Assembly: GCA_003427395.1 (NCBI GenBank)
Contig: BFEA01000724.1
Location: 456,422-508,921, forward strand
DNA: 52,500 nucleotides
Direction of reading: 5' to 3'
Source: Chara braunii
Taxonomy: Eukaryota; Streptophyta; Charophyceae; Charales; Characeae
Shown here: positions 41,270-52,484 of the stretch, one piece after another
Layout: each line of letters starts with the position of its first letter
How positions within the stretch are numbered: position 1 is the first letter of the stretch
Program-made: the position numbers and the translations under genes
Notes under the pieces: generated by a model
Told to the model about the DNA's origin: nothing
The model's input: the letters and a program-made list of their open reading frames with translations, nothing else
Databases searched by the model: none

Positions 41270-42382
41270 ATGCTTATGCGCTCAAAAACAGCCATCATGG
41301 ACCAGATGCTCGGGGAAACGGACGAGGCCTATCAGGCCCGGATGCTGCTTCTGATTACGGAAGCTAAGCAACGGTTGGATCCAGTAGCAGCCGCAACAAA
41401 GAAGAAGGCAGAGGATGCCGAGAAGGCACGTCTGTTGGCAATTGAACAGCAGCGCCAGCAAGACGAGGCAGCAGCAAAGGCTGCCGATGAAGAACGACTT
41501 CAACGCCGCGAGAAGATATTCAGCGGAGAGCGAGCTTTGCTCACATTGGCAGCGGACTCGCGGGCCGAGAATGGCAATCTGGAAGAGAGTGGAAACAAGA
41601 TCGCTCTCCTCCTTGGCCATCTCACGGACCTCCTGGCCACTTGCCTTGCACAGCGGGAGGACATTCACAACCTCGACGACGTGGTCCAGACACACAATCA
41701 GGTGTTTGACCAACTCACCAGCCACCTCCAGCAGCTGGAATGAACCGTCGCCGCCCCTGTTGCCAGCTCTTCCAACACCTCCGATCGCCTTGAGGCATTG
41801 GAGATTGACGTCGGATCCCTCAAGGACGGCGTACAGTTACAGAAAACCGCAACGCAACAGTTGGAGCAGCGGATCTGTACTGCCGCCACCCACTCGAGCT
41901 CTGAACCGCGCGAGACAACTCCAAAGTTCGATGGGCAGGAGATCTTCTGCGACTCGATGAAGACAGACCCGATTCCATGGTTCCGCAAGTTCGAGCTCAC
42001 ATTGCAGCTACACTACGTCACCGAACACAAGCACCACGGGTACTTATACTCCCGGTCAGGGGGCGCGTGCCAAGCATGGTTGGACAATCTTTTGTCCAAG
42101 TACGGAGTGGTAGCTGCCGACTTGCATACCAAGATCAGCTGGGATGATCTAAAGGCGGCGTGGCATAAGTGGTTCCAAGTAGAGCCGCCAGAGATCAAGG
42201 CAATGGACAAGCTGATGATCTTCGAACAAGGCACGCTGCCGAGTGTTGATTGGATTGCCAAGTACCAACGCTTGACATCCGTCCCAGACATTCAAATGGG
42301 CTTCAAAGCCATCAAACACTACTTCATCTCGAGGTCGTCTCCAGCGTTGGGCAATGCCTTGACTCACGCGAGGACACCCTGA
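41270..42382 (+). pseudogene. gag: Element 4 Gag, one in-frame stop
   Basis: Two frames in the same phase (41,270-41,743 and 41,798-42,382) are separated by one TGA. N-terminal half is charged and coiled-coil-like (AATKKKAEDAEKARLLAIEQ). C-terminal half has the retrotransposon Gag core (PIPWFRKFELTLQLHYVTEH, WLDNLLSKYGV, DDLKAAWHKWF). After the stop at 42,382 a frameshifted stretch leads to a canonical CCHC zinc knuckle at 42,595-42,636 (C-x2-C-x4-H-x4-C). Confidence 0.85.
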
Positions 42383-42721
42383 CGACACCGGAATAACTTT
42401 TTGACAAGGCCGCGCAGATTATTGTCGCGAACAAGGAGGCCAAGAATCTCAGCCACCCGAGAAGGTGGCCGCCCATGCGGCAAGGCGAAGACAAACACTG
42501 TATCTAGCCCCGGGCCGGCGCAGCAGCTCCAGCCCCATGGTCCCATTACGGTCTCTCCGAGCAAGCATTCAAGGCACGCACGAGATTCCGCTATTGTCTG
42601 TGGTGTAACAGCGATCTCCACGACACAATGGTCTGCCAGTCGAAAGGCAAGGGCAAATCGGGAAACTGAGCACCGCCGGGAGTGACTTGACGACACGCCT
42701 TCGGAACTGGTCACTTCGCGG

Positions 42722-43738
42722 GTGACCACCCTTCGTTCCGAGGCACATGCGGAAGTCGATAGTCCTCCTCTTCTTTATTCTTTTGAGGACTATGCTGCCC
42801 NGCTCGTTCCTACGCTGGGTACTCATGCTCAAGGACAAGACATGTGTGCGGCATCTTCTCCATCCGGCAACGGCAACTTATCGTCTTCAAGTAGTTCTTC
42901 ACGGGATTCGGCGCGCGAGTTCAACATAGAGGTATTGGACCCGCTCACGTCTGAGGATATCGCATGGTTTCCTCTCCCGACCACAGGCCGCTTGTCAAGA
43001 CCTCAATGCGCAGCATTATGCGCTCATCTTCACACGTACTTATCCTTCTATGCACCACCAACTTCGCCGACGGATGACGAAGTCGTGGTGGGGGACATCC
43101 TTACGTATGTTACCAAGGTGGCCCGCGAGTTTCACAAGCAGCGGTACGATGACAACAATGCACCACTCTTGTATGTCCGCATCCAAGTTGGGCAAGCGTC
43201 CTGCAGCGCTTCGCTGGATAGCGGCGCGCCTCGCAATTTTATGAGCCAAACCTTTATGCAAAAGGCTGGCCTTGGCGCACAAGTTCGAAGAAAGCCAAAC
43301 CCGATGACGATCAAGTTGGCGGACGGAAGGACGCGGCAACTTATCGACCGCTACATCGAGGCCGTACCGGTGTATTTCGCACCTCATGCATGCGAACCGG
43401 TGACATTTGACATTTTGGGCACGGACTTCAACATTATTTTGGGAATGTCTTGGCTTGCAAGTGCGGATCACACGGTCTACTTCCACCGGCGGACTGTTAC
43501 TGTTCGTGACGCCTTCGGTGCCGAAGTGTCGTGTACTATTCCTCTTCCGCACCCTTCGATTCGGTGCCAAGTGGTAACGGCCAAGTCATTCCGGGCTACT
43601 TGTGCTTACGAGCAGCCCGACGAAATCGGCCTATGTTTCCTACGGACCGTCGCGGTAGCCGACTCTTCACCCACGGACTTGTCTTCGGACCCCCGTGTGG
43701 TGCGGTTGCTTGACGAGTTCGTCGACATCTTCGAGTGA
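42722..43738 (+). pseudogene. pol: Element 4 protease and linker
   Basis: 338-codon frame with an ambiguous base at 42,801. Ser-rich linker, then the protease LLYVRIQVGQASCSASLDSG with the standard D-S-G-A motif at 43,217-43,228, and DILGTDFNIILGMSWLASAD (second conserved block). It runs up to VDIFE and ends in a TGA exactly where RT begins ([14 protein letters not shown]), so a single base change separates PR from RT. Confidence 0.88.
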
Positions 43739-44940
43739 CCTACCGGTGTGGTGCCGGATCGGCCGATCTCTCACGAGATCATTCTTGAGGCCGGTGCCGT
43801 GCTGCCGAAAGGTTGCATTTATCGCATGAGCGAGGAGGAGCTTACGGTCCTCTGCACGCAACTCGATGATTTGTTGGACAAGGGTTGGATCCGCCCTAGT
43901 AGCTCTCCATACGGAGCGCCAGTTCTCTTCATACAGAAGAAGAACAAAGATCTACGATTGTGCATCGACTACCGCAAGCTCAACGTGCAAACCGTCAAGA
44001 ATGTGGGGCCTCTTTCTCGCATCGACGATCTTCTTGAGCGATTGGGCGGCGCAAAGTATTTTTCTAAGTTGGATTTGAAGTCGGGATATCATTAAATCTC
44101 GATCCGACTGAACGATCATTACAAATCCGCGTTCAAGACACGGTATGGGCATTTTGAGTGGGTGGTCATGCCTTTTGGCCTCACCAACGCCCCAGCGATC
44201 TTTCAAGCGGCAATGACCAACGAGTTTCATGCAATGTTGGATCGGTTCGTGCTGGTCTACTTAGACAATATTCTCGTCTATAGCCGGTCATTGGAGGATC
44301 ATCTTGAGCACCTTCGACGAGTGTTGGAGACGCTCCACCGTGCCAAGTACAAAGCCAACCACGACAAGTGCGAATTTGTCCGGCAAGAGCTGGAATACTT
44401 GGGCCATTTTGTCACATCAGAGGGCATCAGTCCGCTATCGGATAAGATTCAAGCCATCCAAGAGTGGTCGGAGCCACGGAACGTCACGGATGTCCGTTTG
44501 TTCCTTGGTCTCGCCGGCTACTACCAGCGTTCTATCAAGGGCTACTCGAAGATCGCGGCCCACTTGACCAAGCTTTAATGCGAGGATCGACCGTTTGACT
44601 TCGGAAAGGATGCGCGAGAATCATTTTTGGCTCTCAAAGCCATGCTATTATCTGCGGAGGTCTCGCGCATATACGACCTGCTTTTGCCTACGCGCGTCAC
44701 TACGGATGCGTCTGGCTATGGCATTGGTGCCGTCCTCGAGCAACACGATGGCGTGGACTGACACCCAGTCGAGTATTTCAACAAGAAAGTGCCCGTCGTG
44801 CACTCCATTGACAATGCACGCAAGAAGGAGTTCCTCGCCTTCGTCCACGTGCTCAAGCGGTGGCGGCACTTCCTCCTTGGTCGAAGCCAATTCCGATGGG
44901 TAACGGACAACAATCTGTTGGTCTTTTACAAGACCCAAGA
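43739..44940 (+). pseudogene. pol: Element 4 RT and RNase H
   Basis: RT blocks: [47 protein letters not shown] then TAA (the Gln codon position), FEWVVMPFGLTNAPAIFQ, catalytic box YLDN at 44,258-44,269 with the second Asp replaced by Asn. After another stop at 44,576 RNase H follows: TTDASGYGIGAVLEQHDGVD, a stop, then HPVEYFNKKVPVVHSIDNAR and WRHFLLGRSQFRWVTDNN. The stops all lie in one frame, so damage is mostly point substitution. Confidence 0.9.
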
Positions 44941-45984
44941 CACCATCAACAGCGGATGACTTTCATCGACCAGTTCGACTTCTTTCCTGATCACATTCCG
45001 GGGAAGTCAAACTGTTTTGCGGATGCTCTTTCACGGCGTCCGGATCATTGTACCGAGGTCTATTCAACCTTCGAGATCGACAATGACCTGCGGGACAGCT
45101 TCATCCGCGGCTACCAAGCCGACCCCGAGTTTTGTGACAAGTACGCGAATTGCTCCTCTCCTAATCCGACGCCTTCTCACTACCGGATCCAAGAGGGGTA
45201 CTTGCTTGTCCACACACAGGGGAAGGGCCTTCTTTGCGTACAAAGTGACCCTCACTTGCGTACACGGCTTCTTGGCGAGTTCCACGATGCTCCCGCCACC
45301 GTACACTTTGGATTCAATCTCACGATTGGCCGACTTCGCGAGCGATTTTGGAGGCCCGACCTTCTCGGCGACGTCCCACACTATTGCGAGTTATGTGAGG
45401 TTTGCCGACGCTGCAAATCCCGCAACCATCGTCCATACGGCGAGTTGCGACTATTACCGGTCCCCTTGCGGCGAAGGGAAGCGATTGCCATGGATATTAC
45501 CGGCCCGTTCCCCAAGCACAAGACCGGCGTGGATGGGATTCTCACGGTGGTCGATCGACTCACCAAGTTCACCATGTTTTTTCCTTGCCGCTATCATGCC
45601 AAGGCACCGGAGTTGGTCGAGGTTCTTTACGCCAGTTGGATTCGAACCAAGGGTTACCCCAAGGAAATCGTCTGCGACCGCGACACTCGGTTCATGTCCG
45701 ATTTTTGGTTGGCGCTCATCAAACGATGGGGCTCATCTCTCAAGCCACGTTCGGCTCACCACCCCCAAACCGATGGCCGAACGGAGAGGGCGCATCAGAC
45801 CGCACAGGTTCTCCTTCGCACTCTCGTCCACCCTGACCAAATGGATTGGGTTGAGCAGCTGCCGGATGTCGAGTTGGCCTACAACTCGTCCCTCCACCCG
45901 GCTATCGGGATGTCGCCCTTCGAGCTCGAGCACGGCTCGCCGGTCACTTCGTCGTTGGACACAATCATTCCACGAACGACCTAG
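44941..45984 (+). pseudogene. int: Element 4 integrase
   Basis: The track from FIDQFDFFPDHIPGKSN to a stop at 45,982 is open. Zinc domain: H and H in EFHDAPATVHFG, C-x2-C in CELCEVC. Core: Asp in AIAMDITGPF, Asp in CDRDTRFM, Glu in HHPQTDGRTERAHQ, so the D-D-E triad is complete. Then WVEQLPDVELAYNSSLHPAI. This is the least damaged enzyme domain in the window, but its C-terminal part is separated by the stop at 45,982. Confidence 0.92.
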
Positions 45985-46636
45985 AGCGACGACCATCTTC
46001 TTTTCTTGCGTCGGATGCAAGAGCTACTTGTCAAGGCACGCGACCAGATAGCCAAGATGCAGCAACGCATGAGCCAACTGGCCAATCGCCAGTGTCTTCC
46101 TTGCCCATTCCGCGCCGACGATCTCGTTTGGGTTTCCGGCGCGGAATTCAGCCTTGAACAAGATATCTCTCGAAAGCTCCTCCTGAAATGGATGGGGCCC
46201 TGGTCAATCGTGGCACCCGCTGGGAATGCACCCAAGGGACCTTCCTTCACTGTTCAGGTGCCCGCCCACTTGCCCGTCTACCCAGTCTTTCATTGCTCCA
46301 CGTTGGCTCTTTACATGCCAGCGGAACATGACGATTTTCCTGGGCGACGTTCGCAAGGCCCACCCTCTATGGACGATTTTCAGGAGTCGGCGACATCATC
46401 TCCCAGCGACGCTACGACAACAGGCCAACCGAGTACTTGGTACATTTTGCGTACTGCACTCACAAAGTTGACCGTTGGTTGACCCGTGCGGAACTCCAAG
46501 CAACAGCTGCGGATGTTCTCGCACGCTACGAACGCAAAATGCAAGGCAAGCCGGTATCTTCGGCTCCACGTCACACACGCGTCCAGGTTCCACATTCAGA
46601 TTGTCAGCTTCGCCCTCTACCCGGATTGACTTCATT
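45985..46636 (+). pseudogene. int: Element 4 integrase C-terminus and chromodomain
   Basis: 46,006-46,482 reads MQELLVKARDQIAKMQQRMS, DDLVWVSGAEFSL, SRKLLLKWMGPWSIV and VPAHLPVYPVFHCSTL, the integrase C-terminal domain. In the next frame (46,400-46,600) a chromodomain-like segment reads EYLVHFAYCTHKVDRWLTRA and DVLARYERK. The open frame continues into the LTR. Confidence 0.82.
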
Positions 46637-46648
46637 AGGAGGGGGGGG
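46637..46648 (+). other. Element 4 polypurine tract
   Basis: AGGAGGGGGGGG directly before the 3' LTR start TGTTACATG. Confidence 0.9.
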
Positions 46649-47984
46649 TGTTACATGTTGCGCCTGCAACAGGCTGCACAGGCCATTTCCAAGCCCGTGA
46701 CGTTTTCAGGCCAAAAGCCTGAAAATAAGGGCCTACAGGCCCTGTGTCGTTTCAGCCTGAAAGCTTGACAACAAGGGCCTACAGGCCCTGTGTCGTTTCA
46801 GGCTAAATCAGGGCCTTTCCGGCCCTGAGCGTTTTCAGCCTGAAATTGAGGGTCATTTCCGGGTCCTCATCAGTTCGACCGGCCCTGAGCGTTTTCGACC
46901 TGCCCAACTCAGGCAACAAACCAGGGTTTTAGAACACAGGCCATTTCGGGCCTGTTTTCAAGACAACCCCTGGTTGAGCTTCAACGCCAGGGTCTGGCAC
47001 ATTTCGGCATTGGCAAGAGCAGTCTCCTGGATGGGCCAGCACTATATAGGACTGGCCCGCCCTGCAGGCAGGCAGGTAGTTCCTAGGTACTTCTCAGGCA
47101 CTTCACGTGCAGTTCAGGAGGCAGGAGGTAGTCTTCAGGATTCGGCAGCAGCACTCTGGAGGAGCGCTGCAGTAGTAGTGGCAGCGTTAGCAGTAGTCTT
47201 CAGCGCTGGGTGCTAGTAGCGTTAGCAGTAGTCTTCGGCGCTGGGCGCCATAGGAGCTAGAGTAGTATTAGAGAGAGAGAGATTGGGCGGAGGCCAGGGA
47301 GACTTACCTGCAGCGCCATTGCTCCAGCTTCGTCTTCGAGGTNCCTGCAGCACAGCGCCATCTTCACAGGTTAGTACCTGGCACATGAGAGAGAGAGTTC
47401 TTCTTCTTCTTCTTCTCAGTCCACCATCTCGTTCTCACCCTCTTGCTATCTGACTTCACTGCATCAGCAGACTATGAGAGAGAGAGAGAGAGTGAGCTTG
47501 GTGACATTGGATCCAGACTCGACATGGGACTTCCGACATTTTGAAGAGGGATTATTTGGGGACTTATAACGAGACTTGGTGTTGACAACTTTCCCATCTC
47601 CCGCTTCCTCCTCTTCGTTTAATCCCCTCCTCTTTGTTTGTGTATGTCTGGACCTGGCGCCTCTTTCCTGTGTATAGCGCCAGGCCCCTTCACACCTTGT
47701 GATGAGCATGATGTATGTTTGGTCTGCATTGAAACATTGATTGGGCTAGTCATTAGTATCTTAGCATTCTGCTTCCCTATCTTGTACTACGTGAAAGAGG
47801 TCAGTCCCGGTCAGGTCAGGACTTGTATCTAAAGTCTTCCCTGCGCTATAAAGCACCATTTTGTATGTATCGGAATGCACACTGCTTGTTGAGATTCCAC
47901 TTGCACTGCATTGTCCATTCAGTCCTTTTTATCACATTGCAGATCCTCGGTTATTATGTACATCGCCCAACTGGGCATGTAACA
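46649..47984 (+). repeat. Element 4 3' LTR
   Basis: 1,336 bp, same ends as the 5' LTR, with the palindrome array at about 46,725-46,870 and a short GA tract at 47,475-47,490. One ambiguous base at 47,343. Differences from the 5' LTR are scattered, plus the GA length and a small extra GGCCCTGAGCGTTTTCGACC segment near 46,880. Confidence 0.93.
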
Positions 47985-49808
47985 CCTACTTCAAGGAGTA
48001 TTGTGTTGGGACTAGTCGTAACGGACTTGTCAGAGAAGGAGTTACAAGTGAGCTCTATCTCTTGGCATATGATTCAGGCTTTTGGGCAATCGATGAAATA
48101 ATGGTTTAGTGTTTCTGGTCTCTGTGGTTGCAGACTTTGCATCAGGGGTCTTGATCTGTTCAGTTTTCCTTGTTGCGTCTCTATGCCAACCAGTGATTGA
48201 CCGGCACTGCCCTGAATGCTATTAACCAAAGTAGGCTGGCTAGTCTGACAGATCTAGTACAGGAAATTGACGTCCAGGGCAGGGTTATTTTTGAGTCAGT
48301 GATAATGGGTTCTTCTTTTGTCCATCTTTTTTGAAGGATGTTGGTTATTGAGATGGGTTTAGAGAGGAGAAGGTAGCCTAGTCTGGGAGTGTAGTCGGAT
48401 ATTTTGTGAAGCCGTGGTATAGTGGCTCGTTGGGTGGGGGTGCTCCAGGTCCATTATGTCAGGTCTATTTCTAGTCCTTGACTGCCGCTTAAAAACCTTA
48501 TTTCTTTCTTCTTCAATAACTCTTATTCTTCGCAGGGTGTTTGTTTTGAAAACACCTTCTGCTCTGCTTTCTGTGTTAATGCAGATTGTTGGGCTCCCTG
48601 GCTCCTCCAGAGAGAAAATGTCGCAGCAGATCCAGTTATTATTCGGGGTTTCATAGGTTTTAAATCTGAGAACTTCCTGTACCACTCCCAGTTCCTTTAT
48701 TGTGGCCAGTCTCCATATTGCCATTTCTGTTCAGACCGTAGTAGGCGTCTCCATTCCATGGGAATGCTTTCTGGTTAATGTTCGTTTGTAGGTGATGTAG
48801 GCCTTTCAGGGTTGGCCTGAGTTCCTTTTCAGATTTCCACTTGTTTGCTTCGTCATCCCAGAGGTGTTGGATCTGCCATACTCCTCTTTCTACCAGTGAC
48901 CCCATTTGGCATCAGATTTGGAGAGGGTTCTCGTTTTCGATCCAGGGGTTGCCAAAGATGGGTTGTCTTAAAATTTTCTCTTCTTTTGGGCCCCTACCTG
49001 TTTTCTAGAAATAAGTTCCTCCAACTGCGTAGGATCAAGGCCCAGAGGGATTTTGAAGGTTCAGGATCTGGATTATCATCTTGTGTCGATTCGGGGTGGT
49101 GTTTTTTTTTGCCTTTGGGGAGTGTTCAGTGTTTGTTGAAGATCCAGAAAAGACCTGTCATGTTCTTTGGACATTTGAATGGGGCTAGTTCCCTGATGTG
49201 TTTCATGACTAAAGGTGTTCAGTGGAGGTTGTCTTGGAGAGATAATCTCAGGATCCATTTGATTTGAAGGGCCTGGATCTGGCGAGATGGGTCTAGGAGA
49301 CCAAGGCCACCCTTGGATTTGGGTTGGGTAACCGTTTGCCAGGCCACCTTGTGGATAAAGTGATCGTTGTCGGGGTTGCCTGTCCAGAGAAAGGATGCTG
49401 ACTTTTTCGTGATTTGGCTTTGGAATTCGTCAGATGGGAACCAGATAGAGGTGGTGTACCACATCATTGTTGATATTGAGTTGTGCAGCGCTATGAGCCT
49501 TCCTAGTAATGATGTGTGGGTGCCTTTCCATGTGTGCGTTATGTTGAGCATAGAAGATAATAGGGAAGCTGCTAATGTGTTGTGGGAAACTTTCGTGTCG
49601 AGGTTAATCCCTAGGAAATGAAATGGGGCAATCGGATCTGCCCAGAGCATCCCTTCTGGGGTGAGTTCAATGGGTGGTGGGGTTTCTGATAACCAGCAGC
49701 CTATAGTTTTTTTCCAGTTCACTTTCATTTCGGAGGCCAATTGGAATGCTTGCATTGCTCTTGTCAGGGCTTGAAAAGTTGGATGCTCTGATGAGAATTG
49801 TGAGAGTG
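47985..49808 (-). mobile_element. LINE-B, 5' portion (right of element 4)
   Basis: Minus-strand frame 49,755-49,219 encodes the post-RT region (MQAFQLASEMKVNWKKTIGC, SFLWTGNPDNDHFIHKVAWQ, PKSKGGLGLLDPSRQIQALQ), followed by 48,905-48,660, 48,724-48,359 and the zinc-finger region, ending at 47,985 in element 4. The copy is 5'-truncated at about 49,808, within LTILIRASN just after the FxDD box. Same family as LINE-1. Confidence 0.88.
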
Positions 49809-49810
49809 TT

Positions 49811-52095
49811 TCATAGTTTTTTAATGATACGGTCGGGGTCTTTGGTTTTCAGTGACAGTTTGTATCCTTGTTGAACTGTATACTCATGAATTGGGATTTT
49901 GGATTTGATGTTCTTAGTCTTGTCCGACATCCATGCCCATTCAGCTGCGTCAAACTCCAAGTTGTGGATTGCTGTGTCAGGTCTAAAGATTGACTTGGGC
50001 CAAGAGCCAAGGACCCTTATCTTCCTAAGTAGGAAGGAGTCCAAGACTACCGACTCAACATCGCTGTTCAGGATGGCCGACATACTGGTAGCAGTCGTGG
50101 AGATTGGAAAGGAGAGGGCCTTGGTGTGTGAGTCTCGTTGCATGTGGGAGAATTGGAAGGCTCTCGAGGGGATCATTTCTTGAATCTTAAGTCCCCATTC
50201 TCCAAGTTTTCATGGAGCGGCTTCCGTCAAGATATCTTTCCATTCCTGTGGAATAAGGCTGACAATGTACTCGAGATTGAGTCCTCGTCTGTGGCATCCT
50301 TTCAGTTGGGAACAGATTTTCTGTTCTGTCTTCCATTCTTTCCTGTCCTCATTCCATATGTGAGCGATTTCCCAAATGCCGCTTTTGACCCAGGAGAGCC
50401 ATCTGTGTTCTAAGAAAAGGCGGTTGTCACCCTCATTTGTCACCCATTGGTTCCCGAAGAGCGGCTGCCTTAGTACTTCATCCTTAGATCTAGGCCTATT
50501 GGACTTGTTAGGGATTATTTTTCTCCAGATTCGAAGCAGCGCCGTCCAGTATGGAGTATCAGGCCTATAGCCCTCTAGTCTGGCGTCCCTCGTTCGATTC
50601 CTTCTGCCCGTGGCTATGATCCAGTTTTTATTCATTACCCAGAACAGTCCTGACATATCCTCTGGTGAGGGCACCGGGGCTAGTGATCTGATGTTGTCCA
50701 GGGCTAATTTATGCCATGCGTTGTCTGGGTTCATCAAAAGTTTGATGATCCACTTAATCTGCAGGGCTTTTGTTTCTGTTCCGGGGTCTATAATCCCTAA
50801 ACCTCCCTTTAGCGGGCTCCTCGTGACGTAGTGCCATGCTACTTTAGATATACTGTTCTCTTTGTTGGGGTCTCCTGACCATAGATAGAGCCTGACTTTT
50901 CGGTTCAATTCTTTGATAGAGTTATCCGGGACTGTCCAGATGGAGGCTATGCACCCCATCATTGAGAATACCGAAGTGTTAAGGACCAGGGCTCGTTCGA
51001 TGAGGGACGTGAAGACATTGCCCCACCTTCCTAATTTGTTGATTTGTTTGGCCAGCATGTTCTGGCCTATTTGGGGCGCTAGACCTTCTCTTGCCATGAG
51101 TATACCAAGGTACCGGGTGGGGGTGTCTGGCGTCTCCCAAGCCATGGCTGCTTCCTCTTCTTGTAATAGCAGGGGGTCCTTATCTGATAGGCACCATCCT
51201 ATTGTCTTCCCCCAATTGATCTTTATTTCCGAGACCAATCTGAAAGCTTCCATTGCTTTAGCCAAAGTCCTGAAAGACGAGTCGGTAGCTCTAATCAAGA
51301 CAGTTAGGTCGTCCGCAAACATGATAGCTGTGGGGAAATCTATTTGGTGAGCTGAGCCTATGTTGGTGCTAGAGAGTCTGTGGATTGATGGGTCCTTGCG
51401 TAGGAATGATGCAATAGCTTCCATTACAAACAACAGGATTGATTAAGGCCAATGGATCCCCTTGTCGGACTGAGGGGGAAATCGGGTAGCAGTCCGACAG
51501 AAGGCCGTTGACTTGGACACAACCCGTTGCATCTTTGTACAATATCTGGCTCCATTTTCTGAAATTCGGTCCAACTCCCATCTTTTCCATGATAGCATTT
51601 ATTTTTCTCTCCCTAATCCTCCTGACCACCTCATTTAGTGTCAGTACGTTATCTAGGATGTATCGACCTGGGATGAAGCCTGTCTGATCAATGTGGAAGC
51701 ATTTATTTGTGATTTGGATGAGTCGGTTGGAGAGGCCTTAGCCAGGATTTTATATGGAAGTGTTCGGAGTGAGATTGACCCATAGTTTTTAATGTCTTCT
51801 TTGTCGCCTTTTTTATAAAGTAGTGTAACCACACTGCTGCTCAGTAAGTTACCGAGGCCCCCCTTAGTCCAGCTGTCGTTGTAATAGTTTAGCAGGTCCA
51901 CTCCTAGAAGGGGCCATAATTTTCCCAAAATTCTTCCGTTAATTCGTCGATCCCAGGGGTCTTACCGTTATTCATGCCCAGTAAGGCTAGGTGTAGCTCC
52001 TCAATTGTGATTGGTTTGTCTTGTGTCTCGGCTTGTTCGACTATTATTGCAGATAGTGAAGCATTTTCTGTCTTGCCTCCCTTGTGCTGGGAGAC
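49811..52095 (-). mobile_element. LINE-A, RT and C-terminal part
   Basis: A second LINE family. Minus-strand order: 52,090-51,904 (HLALLGMNNGKTPGIDELTE), 51,928-51,653 (SSVVTLLYKKGDKEDIKNYG), 51,629-51,369 (CVQVNGLLSDCYPISPSVRQ then GDPLAL), then a 407-codon frame 51,433-50,210 with the intact catalytic box FADD at 51,308-51,319 and LYLWSGDPNKENSISKVAWH, PLKGGLGIIDPGTETKALQI. 50,176-49,811 continues to IIKKL, where LINE-B begins. The endonuclease domain and the zinc finger are absent. Confidence 0.88.
50210..51433 (-). pseudogene. LINE-A ORF2 fragment (RT palm to C-terminal region)
   Basis: Longest LINE frame in the window. Residues 1-30 are VMEAIASFLRKDPSIHRLSS, followed by AIMFADDLTVLIRATDSSFR (RT catalytic block), thumb and connection region, then a Trp-rich segment (WLSWVKSGIWEIAHIWNEDR). 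It ends in a stop at 50,210 and continues in another frame after a small shift. The RT fingers lie upstream in separate frames, with a shift at about 51,440 within RQGDPL. Confidence 0.85.
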
Positions 52096-52190
52096 CCATC
52101 TTCCTATTCGTGATGGAAGCCATTGCAGCCTTCCTGAGAAAAGACCCGTCCATAGAGAGACCTCTCGAACGTCAGAGATGAAAGTGGGCA
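52096..52190 (+). mobile_element. Short LINE fragment in opposite orientation
   Basis: The plus strand reads FLFVMEAIAAFLRKDPSIER (about 52,104-52,165), which matches the LINE-A RT block VMEAIASFLRKDPSIHRL encoded on the minus strand at 51,430-51,375. It meets LINE-A head to head. Confidence 0.7.
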
Positions 52191-52399
52191 ACCACTACAA
52201 ATACCTACCACCCTCCTTTTCGCGGACGCGGGAGCGTCTTTCAAAAAAGGGGAGACGCCACGTGGTGTCGCATCCCCGGCCCCACCCCCCCACACAAAAA
52301 AAAAACGAAAAAGATCAACTTTTGGATGGGGAGGTATGGACGAGATCGAAAGAAATTGAAAAAAACATTAAAAAAACGCATTTTTTTTTTTTTTTTTTC
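52191..52399. other. Unassigned, low-complexity
   Basis: C- and A-rich runs, including poly-T at 52,381-52,398. No gene seen. Confidence 0.4.
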
Positions 52400-52401
52400 C
52401 G

Positions 52402-52483
<82 letters not shown>

Positions 52484-52484
52484 C
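52400..52484 (+). repeat. TTGA microsatellite
   Basis: About 20 perfect units of GATT (52,402-52,483) near the right edge of the window. Confidence 0.95.

Larger units (their letters stand above)
38939..47984 (+). mobile_element. Element 4: full-length chromovirus, nested in LINE-B
   Basis: LTRs 38,939-40,361 and 46,649-47,984 share perfect 9-bp ends (TGTTACATG and CATGTAACA). PBS, Gag with zinc knuckle, PR, RT, RNase H, integrase, chromodomain and polypurine tract follow in Ty3/gypsy order. The flanks are two parts of one LINE; the 4-bp flanks are CCTC and CCTA, so the duplication is imperfect. Stops in gag and pol and a mutated YxDD box make it non-autonomous as read, but it is the best preserved of the four. 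Confidence 0.95.

Noticed and set aside
45017-46051. 344-codon open frame
   Set aside because: It is an alternate-frame shadow of the element 4 integrase, which has clear catalytic motifs in the other frame.
52104-52295. Minus-strand open frame upstream of LINE-A as its N-terminus
   Set aside because: The plus strand of the same stretch encodes a recognisable LINE RT block, so this frame is a shadow.
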